Below are positions 63,301 through 64,000 of a stretch of DNA of 64,000 nucleotides, piece by piece. The DNA lies in NCBI GenBank assembly GCA_022113835.1, contig JAILWY010000014.1, forward strand, positions 5,333,501 to 5,397,500, read 5' to 3'. Origin of the DNA: Atopsyche davidsoni (Eukaryota; Arthropoda; Insecta; Trichoptera; Hydrobiosidae). The translations under genes and the position numbers were made by a program. How positions within the stretch are numbered: position 1 is the first letter of the stretch; each line of letters opens with the position of its first letter. Below the pieces are notes generated by a model. The model ran no database searches. It saw nothing but the letters and a program-made list of their open reading frames with translations, and was not told the DNA's origin.

Positions 63301-64000
63301 GAGATCGATTTTAGGTAAACTTATCGCTTGGCTTTCACAAGCCGAGCATAAACCTCATTAGTCAGTTTGTCGTGCGAGAATTAGGATACGCTCAGAACTC
63401 TATCGATCGCAGCACTAAGTTGGAGGGCAGAGCGGCAGGCTGACGAGGCGTTCTTACGTAAAGACTGCAACGCACAGGCTGCGGTTATTGCGCATGCACT
63501 GGCCGGAGGAAATAATCTTTATCGATATTCTCTTATCGGTCTGACCCAAATATACTTAATTGCATAACGTTTAATCGGAACATGCACTGCGTTTTGGATA
63601 GCATCGTATAATTTACACGATGCTCACAAAACACAAAAGGACGTGTAGAATGGGGCCCGTGATTTTTCGATGCTCGAACTAATTGCGGTCGCTGAAAAAT
63701 ACAGGTCGATAACCCAAGCGCCCCGGGCGTCCGCGCTCTCGGGCGGTTCCTGCCATATCAAACATCACTGAAAAAACTCGAGGCGCTCTCGGTTACACCG
63801 TGGAACTCAGCGGTACCGTGTCTTGGAAATGTTTTCGTAAATAGTTAATGAGGTCTAAAAGCTTCGGTTACAGCAGAGACAGGCGGTGGAAACTGTTCCA
63901 AGTTACAACAATGCTTTTCCCGAGTAAACTTTTATGCTTGTCAAACTATCCGACGACACTGAAAGATCGTCAATAAGTTCTGAGACAGAAACACTTTTTA
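60351..64000. other. Noncoding right edge
   Basis: AT-rich to about 62.8 kb, then mixed composition. Many small candidate factor sites (GATA, ATCGAT) occur but none forms a clear cluster. One 83-codon plus-strand frame, 63067-63318, is described separately. No RNA gene or transposon coding remnant was recognised. Confidence 0.5.
63067..63318 (+). CDS. Orphan open reading frame, doubtful
   Basis: 83 codons from ATG to TAG-free end at a TAA, with more balanced base composition than its surroundings. The product has an amphipathic Leu/Ile-rich middle and a CPYC dicysteine near the end (GKCPYCDRPEDIDEIDF). It has no signal peptide or domain I recognise. It could be an exon of a gene extending to the right, since a gtaaac donor-like site follows DFR at 63315, or chance. 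Confidence 0.2.
   Translation: MIKLCSLSGGFAKDESIEVASHAYPLVFYTLQIQKLLRNNLEISKAVQPISDGRGRGAINRHEIVGKCPYCDRPEDIDEIDFR

Overview
This is nuclear DNA from an animal, almost certainly an insect and most likely a lepidopteran. It is AT-rich, introns are short to medium with GT..AG borders, coding exons are clearly more GC-rich than their introns, there are long (AT)n tracts and a Helitron relic, and the gene families are metazoan with insect features (a chiffon-type Dbf4). The lepidopteran assignment is inference. No bacterial operons, CRISPR arrays or viral genes were seen.

Layout from left to right: (1) PFKFB, the bifunctional fructose-2,6-bisphosphate enzyme, + strand, first exon outside or not found, about 1.2-4.7 kb. 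(2) chiffon/Dbf4, activating subunit of Cdc7 kinase, + strand, 7.76-13.6 kb, 8 exons, 1123 aa. (3) Mitochondrial acyl carrier protein, - strand, 14.3-15.6 kb, tail to tail with chiffon. (4) HID1, + strand, 16.1-21.6 kb, 16 exons, 834 aa, divergent from the acyl carrier protein. (5) About 6 kb without coding signal. (6) An unrecognised two-membrane-segment, proline-rich protein with PPxY motifs, - strand, 27.6-29.2 kb. (7) B9D2 and tectonic, + strand, 30.1-34.5 kb, only 30 bp apart. (8) ULK1/2 (Atg1/unc-51) kinase, - strand, 36.8-43.3 kb, with its N-terminal kinase lobe not found in the window. (9) A leucine-rich-repeat single-pass membrane protein, + strand, 46.1-51.2 kb. (10) About 13 kb of mostly noncoding DNA with GC-rich islands, a candidate LTR, microsatellites and small hairpins.

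The most interesting locus is B9D2-tectonic. Both families belong to the MKS/B9 transition-zone complex of cilia. Here the B9D2 stop codon and the tectonic start codon are 30 bp apart and in the same reading frame, and a perfect 14-bp RFX X-box palindrome lies 24 bp upstream of the B9D2 start. This looks like a single RFX-controlled, possibly dicistronic unit for two subunits of one complex, used in insects only in ciliated sensory neurons and sperm. Other points worth a look are a 44-bp perfect hairpin inside a small insertion touching a HID1 splice donor, an open in-frame extension after the chiffon stop, a palindromic GATA cluster in front of the LRR gene, and the possibility that the LRR gene sits inside a large 5' intron of ULK.

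Exon borders were placed by hand from reading frame, GT..AG sites and remembered family similarity. Each gene model keeps frame across all joins, but none has been tested against transcripts.
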